This document shows positions 36,551-47,607 of a stretch of 64,000 nucleotides of DNA, in pieces. This DNA is from Chloroflexota bacterium (GTDB lineage Bacteria > Chloroflexota > Anaerolineae > UBA1429): NCBI GenBank assembly GCA_019873625.1, contig JAIOAW010000002.1, positions 124,001 through 188,000 on the forward strand, read 5' to 3'. Position 1 is the stretch's first letter. Each line of letters opens with the position of its first letter. The notes under the pieces are model-generated. The model was not told the DNA's origin, did not search any database, and saw nothing but the letters and a program-made list of their open reading frames with translations. A program made the translations under genes and the position numbers.

Positions 36551-37279
36551 CTACCAGCCATAACTGAGGCGCGCGATGAGGCGCGGGGGCAGCCCGGCGC
36601 GGCGCATCGCTTTTTGCGTCCGCTCGATATCATAAGGGGCGCGCTGGAATGAGAGCGTCATCGCCTCCGTATCGAGCACGGCGTAGGCCGCGCGGGGGTC
36701 TCCATCCCGCGGCTGGCCCACGCTCCCCGGGTTGATGATATAGCGCGCCGGCCCCGCTAGGGAGAGAGGCTCGTCAGGGATGGCGAGAACCTGGCAGCCC
36801 TCCCCCTCTGGGAACTTTTGAAAGATCACGGGGACGTGCGTGTGCCCCACAAAGCACACTTGGCTCTCAAAGTGGCGAAAGTTGACCTCCGCCATGGTGA
36901 TGTAAAAGAGGTACTCCCAGATGGGGTGGCGAGGGCTGCCGTGCGCCAGCGTAAAATCGCCCCAAAGGTACGTCTCGGGCAGGACCTCGAGAAAATCTCG
37001 CGAGCAAGGGGAGAGGTTTTCGCGTGTCCACAAGTTGGCGAGGCGCGCGTCGCTATTGAACTCGTCCAAGTTGAGCCTTCCCAGCACAGCCCAGTCATGA
37101 TTCCCAGCGATCGAGAGTTGGGGGTATTCCAAAAGGCGGCTGATGCAGGCATTTGGCTCCGGGCCATAGCCGACGATATCTCCCAAAGACCAGATCATAT
37201 CGAACGGGCCGGCGTCTTCCAGCACGGCCTCGAAGGCGACGATATTCGCGTGGATATCCGAAACGACCAAAACCCGCAT
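36551..37279 (-). CDS. Metallophosphoesterase (YfcE/MJ0936-like)
   Basis: This 242-aa calcineurin-like phosphoesterase has all metal motifs: VSDIHAN near residue 6, GDIVGYGPEPN, AGNHD, THGSP-like (LAHGSP) and GHTHVP. INPGSVGQPRDGD near the C-terminus is typical. Substrate may be a nucleotide or phosphodiester; not assignable. It lies 14 bases after the M20 peptidase stop and starts with a plain ATG. No obvious functional link to its neighbours. Confidence 0.92.
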   Translation of the reverse strand: MRVLVVSDIHANIVAFEAVLEDAGPFDMIWSLGDIVGYGPEPNACISRLLEYPQLSIAGNHDWAVLGRLNLDEFNSDARLANLWTRENLSPCSRDFLEVLPETYLWGDFTLAHGSPRHPIWEYLFYITMAEVNFRHFESQVCFVGHTHVPVIFQKFPEGEGCQVLAIPDEPLSLAGPARYIINPGSVGQPRDGDPRAAYAVLDTEAMTLSFQRAPYDIERTQKAMRRAGLPPRLIARLSYGW

Positions 37280-37293
37280 CGCCGCGCTCCTCT

Positions 37294-38676
37294 CTACAGG
37301 CCCTCGCCCTGCCCGAGGCGCTCCAAAAGGCGCCCGTATGCCTCCTGTGCCCGCTTGAAACTGCTCAGGCGGAAGAATTCATTCGGCGAATGCGTGCGTT
37401 CATCATGCAGGCCGAAGGCAAAGGTTACCGTGTACACACCGAGGTGTTCCAGGAACATACTGCATACGGGCACGCTTCCGCCCATCCGCGTATAGAAGGG
37501 TTCCACGCCGTACAGCGCTTTTAGCACCTCGCGCGCCGCCTGCAGCCCCGGATGATCCGCCGGGATAAGGTAGGCCGGCGTACCGTGCTCGGAGGTGCGC
37601 ACCTCCACGCGTACGCCGGGCGGCGTATTCTGGGCGATGTGCTGGCGGATGCACTCCAGCACCCGCGATGGCGTTTGGCGGGGCACCAGCCGGCAGGAGA
37701 TCTTGGCGTGGGCCTGGCTGGGGAGCACCGTCTTGGTGCCCTCGCCTTGAAACCCTCCCCAAATGCCGTTGACCTCCAACGTGGGGCGCACGGTCGTCCG
37801 TTCTAGCGGCGTGTAACCCGGTTCGCCAAAGAGGGCCTCGACGCCGAGTTCCTTTTTGTAGGCCTCTTCATCAAAGGGGATGGCGGCGAGTTGGGCGCGT
37901 TCTTCGGGCGTGAGTTCCACGACCTCGTCGTAAAACCCTTTGACGGCGATGCGCCCATCGGGGGAGCGCATCGAGTCAAGCAGGCGCACCAGGGCGTGGA
38001 TGGGGTTCTGCACCGTGCCGCCATAGGTGCCCGAATGCAAATCGTAAGCGGGGCCGGTCACGTCAATCTGCAAGGAGCAGATGCCGCGCAGGCTGATGGT
38101 GAGCGAGGGTTGGGTCTCGCTAAACTGGCCGCCATCGGCGCTCAACACGAGGTCGCAGGCCAAGAGGTCTTGGTGAGCCGCGATGAAATCCGAGAGGTGG
38201 GGGCTGCCGATCTCCTCCTGGCCTTCGAAAAAGCATTTGACGTTCACCGGGAGGCGGCCTTCGGTCTTGAGGAGCGCCTCCAGCGCCAGGATGGGCGCGA
38301 GCATATTGCCCTTATCGTCCGTAGCGCCGCGCGCATAGATGCGGTCTCCCTCGAGGGTGGGTTCAAAAGGCGGATGTTCCCAAAGGTCGAGGGGATCTAC
38401 GGGTTGGGTATCGAAATGGCCGTAAATCATCACCGTGGGCTTGCCGGGGGCGTGCAGCCACTCGGCATAGACGACGGGGTGCCCCTGGGTGGGCATCACC
38501 TGGGCCTTCTCGAGGCCGGCCTTTTGCAGGCGCTGAGCCACCCACTCGGCGGCCCGCTGAACGTCCGCCGCATAGTCGGGCAGGGCCGAGATGCTGGGAA
38601 TGCGCAAAAAGTCGAGCAAATCGGCCAGGGCCTCGCCCTTGTGTTCCTGCAAATACGTTTGCCATGCTTTCGGCAT
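37294..38676 (-). CDS. M20 family dipeptidase
   Basis: This 460-aa zinc exopeptidase has TVMIYGHFDTQPVDP with the first metal His/Asp, YARGATDDKGNM, FFEGQEEIGSPHL (catalytic Glu pair) and VLSADGGQFSETQP. The C-terminal LYGVEPFYTRMGGSVPV segment carries the final metal His-equivalent region, HDERTHSPNEFF. The family includes carnosinase-like and beta-Ala-Xaa dipeptidases. The ATG at 38676 follows AGGAGGAATTCCG; upstream in-frame Met are non-conserved. Probable cytosolic dipeptide hydrolysis. It lies 64 bases after an AEC transporter gene. Confidence 0.93.
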   Translation of the reverse strand: MPKAWQTYLQEHKGEALADLLDFLRIPSISALPDYAADVQRAAEWVAQRLQKAGLEKAQVMPTQGHPVVYAEWLHAPGKPTVMIYGHFDTQPVDPLDLWEHPPFEPTLEGDRIYARGATDDKGNMLAPILALEALLKTEGRLPVNVKCFFEGQEEIGSPHLSDFIAAHQDLLACDLVLSADGGQFSETQPSLTISLRGICSLQIDVTGPAYDLHSGTYGGTVQNPIHALVRLLDSMRSPDGRIAVKGFYDEVVELTPEERAQLAAIPFDEEAYKKELGVEALFGEPGYTPLERTTVRPTLEVNGIWGGFQGEGTKTVLPSQAHAKISCRLVPRQTPSRVLECIRQHIAQNTPPGVRVEVRTSEHGTPAYLIPADHPGLQAAREVLKALYGVEPFYTRMGGSVPVCSMFLEHLGVYTVTFAFGLHDERTHSPNEFFRLSSFKRAQEAYGRLLERLGQGEGL

Positions 38677-38740
38677 CGGAATTCCTCCTGAGCATACGAA
38701 ATACGCCAGCCGCTTGGCCGGCCCCATTGTAACACAACCT

Positions 38741-39655
38741 TCACGTTCCGAGAAGGGCAATGAGGAGGGTGAGGGTCAGGCTGCTGATGAGGGTCGAGAG
38801 AAAGATCGCGCTGCTCACCATCTCGGCCTCCGCGTCGAACTCGATGGCCATCAGCCCGGAACTGACGGCCGTCGGCATCGAGGCCTGCACGATGCCCACC
38901 TGGCGGGCCAACCCTTGCAGGCCCATCAACGGCGCGAGGAGCGCGGCGATGCCCGCCCCGGCCACCAGGCGGATGAAGACAGCCAGGCTCGCATCTTTCA
39001 GATGATGGGTTAGTTTGGTCTGGGCCAGTTGCACGCCGAGCATCATCAGCATCACGGGCACTGCCGCCTGGGCCACGAGGGAGATGGGCCGCATCAGGGC
39101 CAGGGGCACCTCCGCACCCAAAGAGCGCACGAGGAGCGCGAGGCCGAAGGCGTAGGGGCCGGGCAGTTTGAGCACGTTCAACAGGGCGCGCTTGGCGCCG
39201 CCGTTGCTGCGCGAGGCGAAAAAGGCGGCCAGCGTGTTGGCGGCCAAGTTCGTGCCCACGAAAAAGACGGTGCCCAACTGGAGGCCCACCTCGCCATAGG
39301 TAAAGAGGATCACCGAAAGGCCAAAGTTGCCCGAGTTCAGGAAGGCGATGCTCAGGATGAGCGCATCGGTTCGGCGTTTGGGCCAACGCAGGAGGTGCCC
39401 AATGCCCAACCCAAGGGCGCACATAACGAGCGTGATCACGATGACGTAGAGGAGCATCAGCCCGAAATCGCTCGGCGAGACGGACGATTTGACGATGGAG
39501 GAAAAGACGAGCGCCGGCGTGAGGATGTACACCGCCATACGCGAGAGGGATTTCTTATCCACTTTGAGGGCGCGATCGAGATAGAAGCCAGCTGCCATCA
39601 CGAAAAAGGCCGGTAAGACGTTGTTGACCAGGATGGTGAGCAGTGTCGAAACCAA
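38741..39655 (-). CDS. AEC family transporter
   Basis: This 304-aa protein has ten hydrophobic helices and is a member of the auxin-efflux-carrier (bile/arsenite/riboflavin transporter) fold. FFVMAAGFYLDRALKVDKKSLSR and RMAVYILTPALVFSSI in the first half, AFLNSGNFGLSVIL in the middle and VQASMPTAVSSGLMAIEFDAEAEMVSS in the second half are characteristic. Related bacterial proteins transport malate, malonate or amino acids. Substrate unknown. The plus-strand neighbour begins 200 bases away with its own promoter. Confidence 0.88.
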   Translation of the reverse strand: MVSTLLTILVNNVLPAFFVMAAGFYLDRALKVDKKSLSRMAVYILTPALVFSSIVKSSVSPSDFGLMLLYVIVITLVMCALGLGIGHLLRWPKRRTDALILSIAFLNSGNFGLSVILFTYGEVGLQLGTVFFVGTNLAANTLAAFFASRSNGGAKRALLNVLKLPGPYAFGLALLVRSLGAEVPLALMRPISLVAQAAVPVMLMMLGVQLAQTKLTHHLKDASLAVFIRLVAGAGIAALLAPLMGLQGLARQVGIVQASMPTAVSSGLMAIEFDAEAEMVSSAIFLSTLISSLTLTLLIALLGT

Positions 39656-39757
39656 GGCGAATCCCCTCCTAAAAAAGCCTTGCCAGGCGGCGCATAGGGC
39701 ATATTATAGGAGCGTTGGCCCCGGCGTGCTATTTGGCCGGTGTGCTCGTTTTGGCAC

Positions 39758-39786
39758 TTGCCAAGCCGCTTTTGGGGGCATACAAT
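39758..39786 (+). promoter_or_regulatory. Promoter of the PIG-L deacetylase gene
   Basis: TTGCCA (39758-39763), 17-base spacer, TACAAT (39781-39786), 72 bases before the ATG. Confidence 0.7.
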
Positions 39787-39857
39787 GAGGCTGTGTGGTG
39801 AGCCGAGGCACCGTGGCCCGGCTGGGCCAAAAGCAAAAGGAATAGGAGGTTTGCATC

Positions 39858-40670
39858 ATGGAGCAGTTGCGTGTTTTGATGTTTGGCGCCCATCCTGATG
39901 ACCCCGATAGCAAGGGCGGGGGCACGGCGGCCCTCTATGCCAAGGCGGGGCACGTCGTCAAGTTGGTATCGCTCACCAACGGCGATGCCGGCCATTTTAG
40001 CGAAGGGGGAGCGCCTTTGGCTTGGCGCCGCCGCCAAGAGGCCGCCAACGTCGGCAAAGTGTTGGGGGTGGAATACATCACCCTCGATAACCACGACGGG
40101 ATGCTGATGCCCACGCTCGAGGTGCGCAATCAGGTCATCGCGATCATTCGCGAATTCCGGCCGGATATCGTCTTTAGCCCCCGCGTCTGGGATTACCACC
40201 CCGATCACCGCGCGACGGGCCAAGTGGTGATGGATGCCCTGTATATGTGCACGGTGCCTAACGTCCTTTCCAGCGTGCCGCACCTGCGCCGTATGCCCGT
40301 GGCGATGCTCTTCCAAGATCACTTCCAGAAGCCATATCCCTCTCGGCCCGATGTGGTGGTGGATATCACCCCCGTGTGGGAGCAGAAACTGGATGCGCTC
40401 CATCAGCACACGTCGCAGATGTACGAGTGGCTGCCCTACAACCGCGAGGAACTCGACAAGGTGCCCAAAACCGATGCCGAACGCCGCGCCTGGCTCCAGC
40501 AGTGGTATGACTCGCGCATCGGCCGCTTGGTGGACCAATACAAGGATGCGATCATCGCCAAGTACGGCGCCGAACGGGCGGCCAAGATCAAGGCCGTCGA
40601 GGTCTTTGAGGTGAGCGAGTACGGTTCGCCTTTGACGGACGAACTGCGCGCCAAGTTCTTCCCCTTCTAG
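39858..40670 (+). CDS. PIG-L/LmbE-family deacetylase
   Basis: This 270-aa zinc deacetylase of the PIG-L family has the metal motif AHPDDPDSKGGGTAAL at the start and the third ligand in PRVWDYHPDHRATG. LVSLTNGDAGHFSEGG after the first strand is typical of a subfamily in Chloroflexota and Planctomycetota. It removes N-acetyl groups from GlcNAc-linked substrates; those with BshB/MshB roles act on GlcNAc-malate or GlcNAc-inositol. The usual Glu of AHPDDxE is Asp here. It starts with a good AGGAGGTTTGCATC site and ends before a strong terminator. Confidence 0.88.
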   Translation: MEQLRVLMFGAHPDDPDSKGGGTAALYAKAGHVVKLVSLTNGDAGHFSEGGAPLAWRRRQEAANVGKVLGVEYITLDNHDGMLMPTLEVRNQVIAIIREFRPDIVFSPRVWDYHPDHRATGQVVMDALYMCTVPNVLSSVPHLRRMPVAMLFQDHFQKPYPSRPDVVVDITPVWEQKLDALHQHTSQMYEWLPYNREELDKVPKTDAERRAWLQQWYDSRIGRLVDQYKDAIIAKYGAERAAKIKAVEVFEVSEYGSPLTDELRAKFFPF

Positions 40671-40686
40671 GCTTCCGCACCGCCTG

Positions 40687-40720
40687 CGGGGCAGGGCGCA
40701 TCGCGCCCTGCCCCGTTTCT
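40687..40720 (+). terminator. Intrinsic terminator of the PIG-L gene
   Basis: A 13-bp perfect stem (CGGGGCAGGGCGC / GCGCCCTGCCCCG), 3-base loop, then TTTCTTTTA. Confidence 0.88.
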
Positions 40721-40721
40721 T

Positions 40722-42026
40722 TTATACCTCGGGCCGGTGGGGGGCGCGCACAAAGCGAAGTGCCAAAAAGGCCGCGAGCATCGTCACGAGGGTGGAGGCG
40801 AGCCACGGCAGGGCCGCGTTCTGGGTATACAAGAGGCCGCTGAGGAGAGAGGCGATCATCGGCAGGGGGATGATGAGGAATCCTAACCCGGGGCCGCCCG
40901 TGCCTCCCATCGTGGCGCCGAACATCAACGTGCCGTTGCCGATGGCTCCCATCACCCGGCCGCGCATCTCGCGGGGGATGCTATCGGCCATAAGGGCCAG
41001 GCAGGCAGGCATAAAGAAGGCATTGCCCAGGGCGAAGGCGAGGCGAATCAAAAGGATGGACCAGAACCCCTGGGTGAAGACGAAAAGGGGCGTCAAAAGG
41101 GTCATCAAGACGAGCGCTATCTGGAGGGTGCGTGCGCGGCCTAGGCGATCTATCCAGGCTGCCGCCGGCACGTAGGCCAGGTTCAACAGGGCCGTCTCGA
41201 TGAGGAGGATCAGCCCCCACTCTTCCGCAGAAAGCCCCAACCTCTCGACGGCATACACCACCCAGAACGGCCCGGCCAGGGCGTTGGCCATAAAACTCAA
41301 GGCGGAAATGCCGCCCAAAGCGCGCAACGAAGGGGACATATGCCGGATGAGGTTCGGAATCTCGGCGTAGGCGTTTTGCACCAGGCGGCCTATCTCCTTC
41401 CAGTTGAGGCGAGCGGATTGTGGGGGAGTGGTTTCGCGCAGAAGGCGCCAACTGATGATCGCGCTGACCAAGTTAAAGAGCGCCATCGCCCCATAAAGGA
41501 GGCGCATCCCCATCTCGGCGCCAAGGCGGGTTACGATGGCGCCGGCCAAGTAAGGTGCGATGAGGCCGATGCCCCCAGCCACGCCGTTCACCGTGGCGAT
41601 GCCTCGCACGCGGTCTTCGGGGGCTAAGGAATCCGCCATAAGGGCCGAACTCGCCGGGAATTGCACGACGAGGAACCCCTGGAAGAGAGCGTTCCAAGCG
41701 AGGACCTGCCACGTGGGCGCCAGGGCTTGGAGGACATTCAATAGGCTGGAATAGGCCATAGCGAGGGCAATAATCCGCACCCGACCGCTCATATCGGCGA
41801 AATAGCCGGCAATGGGGAAGGCGATTAGCCCCGCTAGGGGGGCGATGGAGTTGACCAGACCGACGTGTTCCGGCTTCCCACCCAGGGCGAGGATGTACAG
41901 CGAGGCGTATGGGAAGGCCATATTACGCCCGAACTGGCCGAGGATGGACGTGATCATAAAAACGACCACATTCCCGCGCAAGAAGGTGGCGCGGCCAGTA
42001 CGCGTGCCAAGGCTCGGTTGTGCCAT
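40722..42026 (-). CDS. Major facilitator superfamily transporter
   Basis: This 434-aa protein has about twelve hydrophobic helices with the MFS signature motifs. FGRNMAFPYASLYILAL and LVNSIAPLAGLIAFPIAGYFADMSGRVR hold motif A-like residues, with a second copy near SLRALGGISALSFMANALAG / PAAAWIDRLGRARTLQI. The family exports drugs, sugars or metabolites; substrate not assignable. I choose the ATG at 42026 (MAQPSLGTRTG); ten further residues upstream would need a TTG. The promoter is at 42065-42093. Confidence 0.9.
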   Translation of the reverse strand: MAQPSLGTRTGRATFLRGNVVVFMITSILGQFGRNMAFPYASLYILALGGKPEHVGLVNSIAPLAGLIAFPIAGYFADMSGRVRIIALAMAYSSLLNVLQALAPTWQVLAWNALFQGFLVVQFPASSALMADSLAPEDRVRGIATVNGVAGGIGLIAPYLAGAIVTRLGAEMGMRLLYGAMALFNLVSAIISWRLLRETTPPQSARLNWKEIGRLVQNAYAEIPNLIRHMSPSLRALGGISALSFMANALAGPFWVVYAVERLGLSAEEWGLILLIETALLNLAYVPAAAWIDRLGRARTLQIALVLMTLLTPLFVFTQGFWSILLIRLAFALGNAFFMPACLALMADSIPREMRGRVMGAIGNGTLMFGATMGGTGGPGLGFLIIPLPMIASLLSGLLYTQNAALPWLASTLVTMLAAFLALRFVRAPHRPEV

Positions 42027-42064
42027 CGAGAATAACCCTCTCCAGGAATCGCCCAATGGCCGCT

Positions 42065-42093
42065 ATTGTGCACGATTCGGGCGCAGGTGCCAA
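42065..42093 (-). promoter_or_regulatory. Promoter of the MFS gene
   Basis: On the minus strand TTGGCA (42093-42088), 17-base spacer, CACAAT (42070-42065), about 40 bases before the ATG. Confidence 0.5.
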
Positions 42094-42510
42094 GTAGGTC
42101 TCCCTCGAAAGGCCGCGAAGGCGCGGCCTACACCATCGGGTGCGAACAGATCGTCGGATCACTGGGATTGGGGAATACGCGGGTAGGGCCATCTGAGGAG
42201 GGATGTACTAAGGGCGCAGCCCGCTCTACATCTCATCGAACATCCCGTGGCGCGGACCTGAGTGGGGGGAAAGCAGTGTGCGAGGCCCAAGGCGGGCCGC
42301 TTGGATAAGGGGGGCAGGATGCCTCCGGGCGCACAGATGGGCACCGCATAGGTTAGGGGGCGCACACGCCACGGGTACGCCGAAATATCAAAAGGTGCCT
42401 CATTGTGCGCCGAATGCTCCTACCCCCTGAACATTCAACCAGCGGGGGTATTGCGGGCAACCCGACGGATGTTGTTGGGCAACAAGCCGCCTACTAATCG
42501 CAAGGCCCAC

Positions 42511-42526
42511 GGCTTGATCGCAAGCC
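42511..42526 (-). terminator. Possible terminator of the methyl-cycle operon
   Basis: A 6-bp stem with loop CGAT starts 13 bases after the metK stop, read on the minus strand. There is no clear T run, so this is weak. Confidence 0.35.
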
Positions 42527-42538
42527 CCTCTCCGATTT

Positions 42539-43747
42539 TCACAGCCCCACGGCGCGGCGGAGGGCCTCAGCGCGGTCGGTGTTTTCCCAAGGGGCGTCAA
42601 TATCCGTGCGGCCAAAGGCGCCGTAGGCCGCCGTGGGGCGGTAAATGGGCCGGCGCAGGCGCAAATCGCGGATGATGGCGCCGGGGCGCAGGTCAAAGTG
42701 CTCGCGCACCAGGGCCTCGATCTCCCGATCGGGGATGACGCCCGTGCCGAAGGTCTCGATATTCAGCGAGACGGGGTGCGCCACGCCGATGGTATAGGCC
42801 ACCTGGATTTGGCAACGGCGGGCCAACCCGGCGGCGACGATGTTCTTGGCGACCCAACGCGTGCCGTAGGAACCGGTGCGGTCCACCTTGGTGGGGTCTT
42901 TGCCGGAGAAGGCACCCCCGCCGTGCGGCACCATCCCCCCGTAGGTATCCACGATGATCTTGCGGCCCGTCAGGCCGGAATCGCCCATCGGCCCGCCGAT
43001 GACGAACCGGCCGGTGCTGTTGATAAAGTACCGCGTTTCCTTATCGAGCATCTCCGGCGGGATGGCCTGGCGGACGACGTGTTCGATGATATCCGCTTCG
43101 ATCTGCGCGTGGCTTACATCCGGCGAGTGTTGAGCCGCCACGACGACGGTATGCACGCGCACGGGCTTGCCGTAATGATACTCCACGGTAACTTGAGACT
43201 TGCCATCTGGCCGCAGGTAGGGGAGGAGGCCGCTCTTGCGCACGGCCGCCAGGCGCTTGACCACGGCGTGCGCCAGCATAATGGGCATCGGCATCAATTC
43301 CGGCGTCTCGTCGCAGGCGTAGCCGAACATCATCCCCTGGTCGCCCGCGCCCACCGCTTCGATTTCAGCCTCGCTCATCTCGCCCAGTTTTGCCTCTTGG
43401 GCCTCGTTCACGCCCATCGCGATATCGGGCGATTGTTCTTTGATGGAGGTGATGACGCCGCAGGTGTTCGCGTCAAAACAATCCTCAGAGGATTTGTAGC
43501 CGATCTCGGCGATGGTCTGGCGCACGATTTTGGGGATATCCACATAGCACGAGGTGGTGATTTCCCCCGTGGCGATGACTAGCCCCGTCGTTACGGCGCA
43601 CTCGCAGGCCACGCGCGCGTAGGGGTCTTGAGCATAGATTGCGTCCAAGACGGCGTCGGAGACCTGGTCACAGATTTTATCCGGGTGGCCCTCCGTTACC
43701 GATTCGGAGGTAAACAAGAATTTGGGAGACGTGTCAAAGTTGCTCAT
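42539..43747 (-). CDS. metK: S-adenosylmethionine synthetase
   Basis: This 402-aa enzyme makes SAM from methionine and [23 protein letters not shown] at residues 12-31, [31 protein letters not shown]-like ([20 protein letters not shown]) and [20 protein letters not shown] give an unambiguous assignment, including the K and D residues that bind phosphates and metal. It is the last gene of an operon behind a SAM-I riboswitch, 27 bases after ahcY. Elevated SAM should therefore switch off its own synthesis. Confidence 0.97.
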   Translation of the reverse strand: MSNFDTSPKFLFTSESVTEGHPDKICDQVSDAVLDAIYAQDPYARVACECAVTTGLVIATGEITTSCYVDIPKIVRQTIAEIGYKSSEDCFDANTCGVITSIKEQSPDIAMGVNEAQEAKLGEMSEAEIEAVGAGDQGMMFGYACDETPELMPMPIMLAHAVVKRLAAVRKSGLLPYLRPDGKSQVTVEYHYGKPVRVHTVVVAAQHSPDVSHAQIEADIIEHVVRQAIPPEMLDKETRYFINSTGRFVIGGPMGDSGLTGRKIIVDTYGGMVPHGGGAFSGKDPTKVDRTGSYGTRWVAKNIVAAGLARRCQIQVAYTIGVAHPVSLNIETFGTGVIPDREIEALVREHFDLRPGAIIRDLRLRRPIYRPTAAYGAFGRTDIDAPWENTDRAEALRRAVGL

Positions 43748-43774
43748 CGGCGCTTCCTTCTTTGCGAGGTTCTT

Positions 43775-46023
<2,249 letters not shown>

Positions 46024-46035
46024 TGTCTCACCCTC

Positions 46036-47160
46036 CTATTTCTTGGTCACCTCGTCGGGCCGCGAGGTTTCAGCGGCCTTGGGAGGTTCCGATTTGGCTT
46101 TTTCTTCGCGCGGGAGAAATCGTTCGGCGCAGGCCCGGCTCACAGCGGCAGTGAGATCCAGGATACGTTCGGCGAGCGCGGGCGTGAGCGCCTCTAACCC
46201 GCAAGAGGGCGTGATGAGGCCGCGCCGGTAGAGCAATTCTCGCGGCACGCCGGCCTCGACCAGGGCTTGGAGAACCCCTTCCAGGCGGGCCACGAGGCTC
46301 TCAACCGTCTCCTGCTCGGCGACCTCGCTGGAGGGGACAATGCCCCAGGCGATGATGCCCCGCCGTTCGAGGAAGCGCGCCACCTCCGCGCTATAACGGA
46401 GGAGCGCATCGGCGTATGCGTACGCATCCAGGCTCAGGACGTTTGCGGAGGTCTGGAGCACGAGGCCCCAATCGGGGGCGCCGCAGGCGTGAACGCCCTT
46501 CAGCCCTCCTACGCCGCTCAGCACCTCTTCGAACAAGGCCACCGCTTGTTCGCGCGGCAGAGAGGCCGGGTCAAGCGAAGCCAAGTGCGGCTCGTCGAGC
46601 AGGATGAGGGTATGCGGCGCCCAACGGCGCAATTCGGCCTCCATCCAAGCGACTTTGAGCCGCAAGTGTTTGGCCGTCGCCTCAAGCAGGATGCGGTCAT
46701 ATAGGATAGGGCGCCCGCGTTCATCCATCACCGCCAAGGCCCAACTCACCGGCCCCGTGACCATCCCCCCGAGGAGAAGCGGCGGCCGCGTGAGCGAAAT
46801 CTCGCCGCGCCGCAGGGCCTCTAGCCCGGCGGCGTAGCCGCTCGAGATGCGCCCATATTCGCGCTGATCTTCGAGATAGGCCAGATACAAGCGCTCCAGG
46901 CCGCGCTCCAGGTTATGCTGGCGATCCACCTGGAGCCGCCCCCCCTCTTCCAACACCAAGCCCGGAAAGCGTTCCGAAAATTGCACATACCGATCTTCAA
47001 AGGGGCTTTTGCGGGGCAATTGTGGCCACGTGGGCGAGAGGGGGAAGCGCTTAAGGATCGCATTCCACGCGCGGAGGGCATCGGTGTGGGGCAGGCTGCC
47101 CAAAACGAATGGCAACCAGCGCGGCTCAAAGGGCGCGGCTCGCTGTGAGGCTGTTTCCAT
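46036..47160 (-). CDS. Core-type methionine synthase (MetE C-terminal-domain-like)
   Basis: This 374-aa protein matches only the C-terminal catalytic barrel of cobalamin-independent methionine synthase. GSLPHTDALRAWNAILKRFP starts the domain. Zinc ligands are H224 and C226 in KGVHACGAPDW and C320 in LITPSCGLEAL. LDEPHLASLDP, LSLDAYAYADALLRY and WGIVPSSEV are also diagnostic. Full MetE is about 750 aa with an N-terminal barrel that helps bind methyltetrahydrofolate; here it is missing. Core-MetE proteins in Dehalococcoides and archaea use a methyl-cobamide corrinoid protein, so the same donor is likely. It is the first gene after the SAM-I riboswitch, beginning at the ATG at 47160. Confidence 0.9.
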   Translation of the reverse strand: METASQRAAPFEPRWLPFVLGSLPHTDALRAWNAILKRFPLSPTWPQLPRKSPFEDRYVQFSERFPGLVLEEGGRLQVDRQHNLERGLERLYLAYLEDQREYGRISSGYAAGLEALRRGEISLTRPPLLLGGMVTGPVSWALAVMDERGRPILYDRILLEATAKHLRLKVAWMEAELRRWAPHTLILLDEPHLASLDPASLPREQAVALFEEVLSGVGGLKGVHACGAPDWGLVLQTSANVLSLDAYAYADALLRYSAEVARFLERRGIIAWGIVPSSEVAEQETVESLVARLEGVLQALVEAGVPRELLYRRGLITPSCGLEALTPALAERILDLTAAVSRACAERFLPREEKAKSEPPKAAETSRPDEVTKK

Positions 47161-47207
47161 AACGCGGTCTAGAATCCTTATCCCGATTGGGCTAGATGCG
47201 GCTTGAC

Positions 47208-47232
47208 AAAAAAAATCCCCTCAGAGAGGAGA
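47208..47232 (-). terminator. Riboswitch-controlled intrinsic terminator
   Basis: On the minus strand TCTCCTC-TCT-GAGGGGA is followed by eight T (47215-47208). Its 5' arm TCCTCTC (47230-47224) can instead pair with GAGAGGA (47253-47247), which overlaps the P1 strand of the aptamer, so terminator and antiterminator are mutually exclusive. Confidence 0.9.
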
Positions 47233-47250
47233 TACGGCATCGAACTTCCT

Positions 47251-47363
47251 CTCATCTTCCAGGCCGTTCCAGGCCTGCCGGACTTGGCACCACGTGTGTG
47301 AAAAGGCACACACCAGGTTGCCGGGGTTTCATAGGGCCAGGTCCCTCCACCCCTCTTGATGAG
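47251..47363 (-). ncRNA. SAM-I riboswitch (S-box) aptamer
   Basis: The minus strand from 47363 to 47251 matches the S-box consensus. P1 is CTCATC (47363-47358) with GATGAG (47256-47251). The core contains AAGAGGGGTGGAGGGACC, CTGGCCCTATGAAACCCCGG, CAACC and GTGCCAAGTCC, with intervening hairpins GGTGTGTGCC... and GCAGGCC.... The downstream switch and U-rich terminator follow. SAM binding stabilises P1 and allows termination, lowering expression of the metE-pfkB-ahcY-metK operon. Confidence 0.96.
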
Positions 47364-47390
47364 TGCAAGCATCTTGAATTGTCGCAGGGC

Positions 47391-47419
47391 ATACTATCAC
47401 ACCCTGCCTTGGCTGTCAA
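47391..47419 (-). promoter_or_regulatory. Promoter of the SAM-cycle operon
   Basis: On the minus strand TTGACA (47419-47414), 17-base spacer, TAGTAT (47396-47391). The predicted start is near 47384, just before the riboswitch P1. Confidence 0.7.
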
Positions 47420-47521
47420 AAGAGGCTCCTCGCCGAATGCCCTGGCCTTGAGCCGGGAAGGGGGCCTCTCCTTTGGGGCCAGGCCTACAGCAGCCCTAAA
47501 CCAAGGCGGGACGGAAAAAGT

Positions 47522-47556
47522 TTGCGGTGCGTAAGCAGGCCCGTATAATATATTAT
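47522..47556 (+). promoter_or_regulatory. Promoter of uvrA with overlapping palindrome
   Basis: TTGCGG (47522-47527), 16-base spacer, perfect TATAAT (47544-47549). The 12-bp palindrome ATAATATATTAT (47545-47556) covers the -10 and could be an operator; its AT-rich nature alone could explain it. Confidence 0.5.
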
Positions 47557-47607
47557 CTGAACCTTGCACGATATGCGCCGGCTGGCAACCGGCGAGGAGG
47601 GTAGCGC

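Larger units (their letters stand above)
42027..42538. other. Hairpin-rich intergenic region, no gene seen
   Basis: About 510 bases between the MFS start and the metK stop. Hairpins include AGGCCGCG-AAGG-CGCGGCCT (42110-42129), TACCCCC/GGGGGTA (42421-42450), TTGTTG-GG-CAACAA (42472-42485) and GGCTTG-ATCG-CAAGCC (42511-42526), the last just after metK. Short frames look random. I see no tRNA or known RNA family. Confidence 0.5.

Noticed and set aside
47545-47556. SOS (LexA) operator at uvrA
   Set aside because: The palindrome is AT-rich and overlaps the -10. It does not match a LexA box that I can name, so it is only noted as a palindrome.
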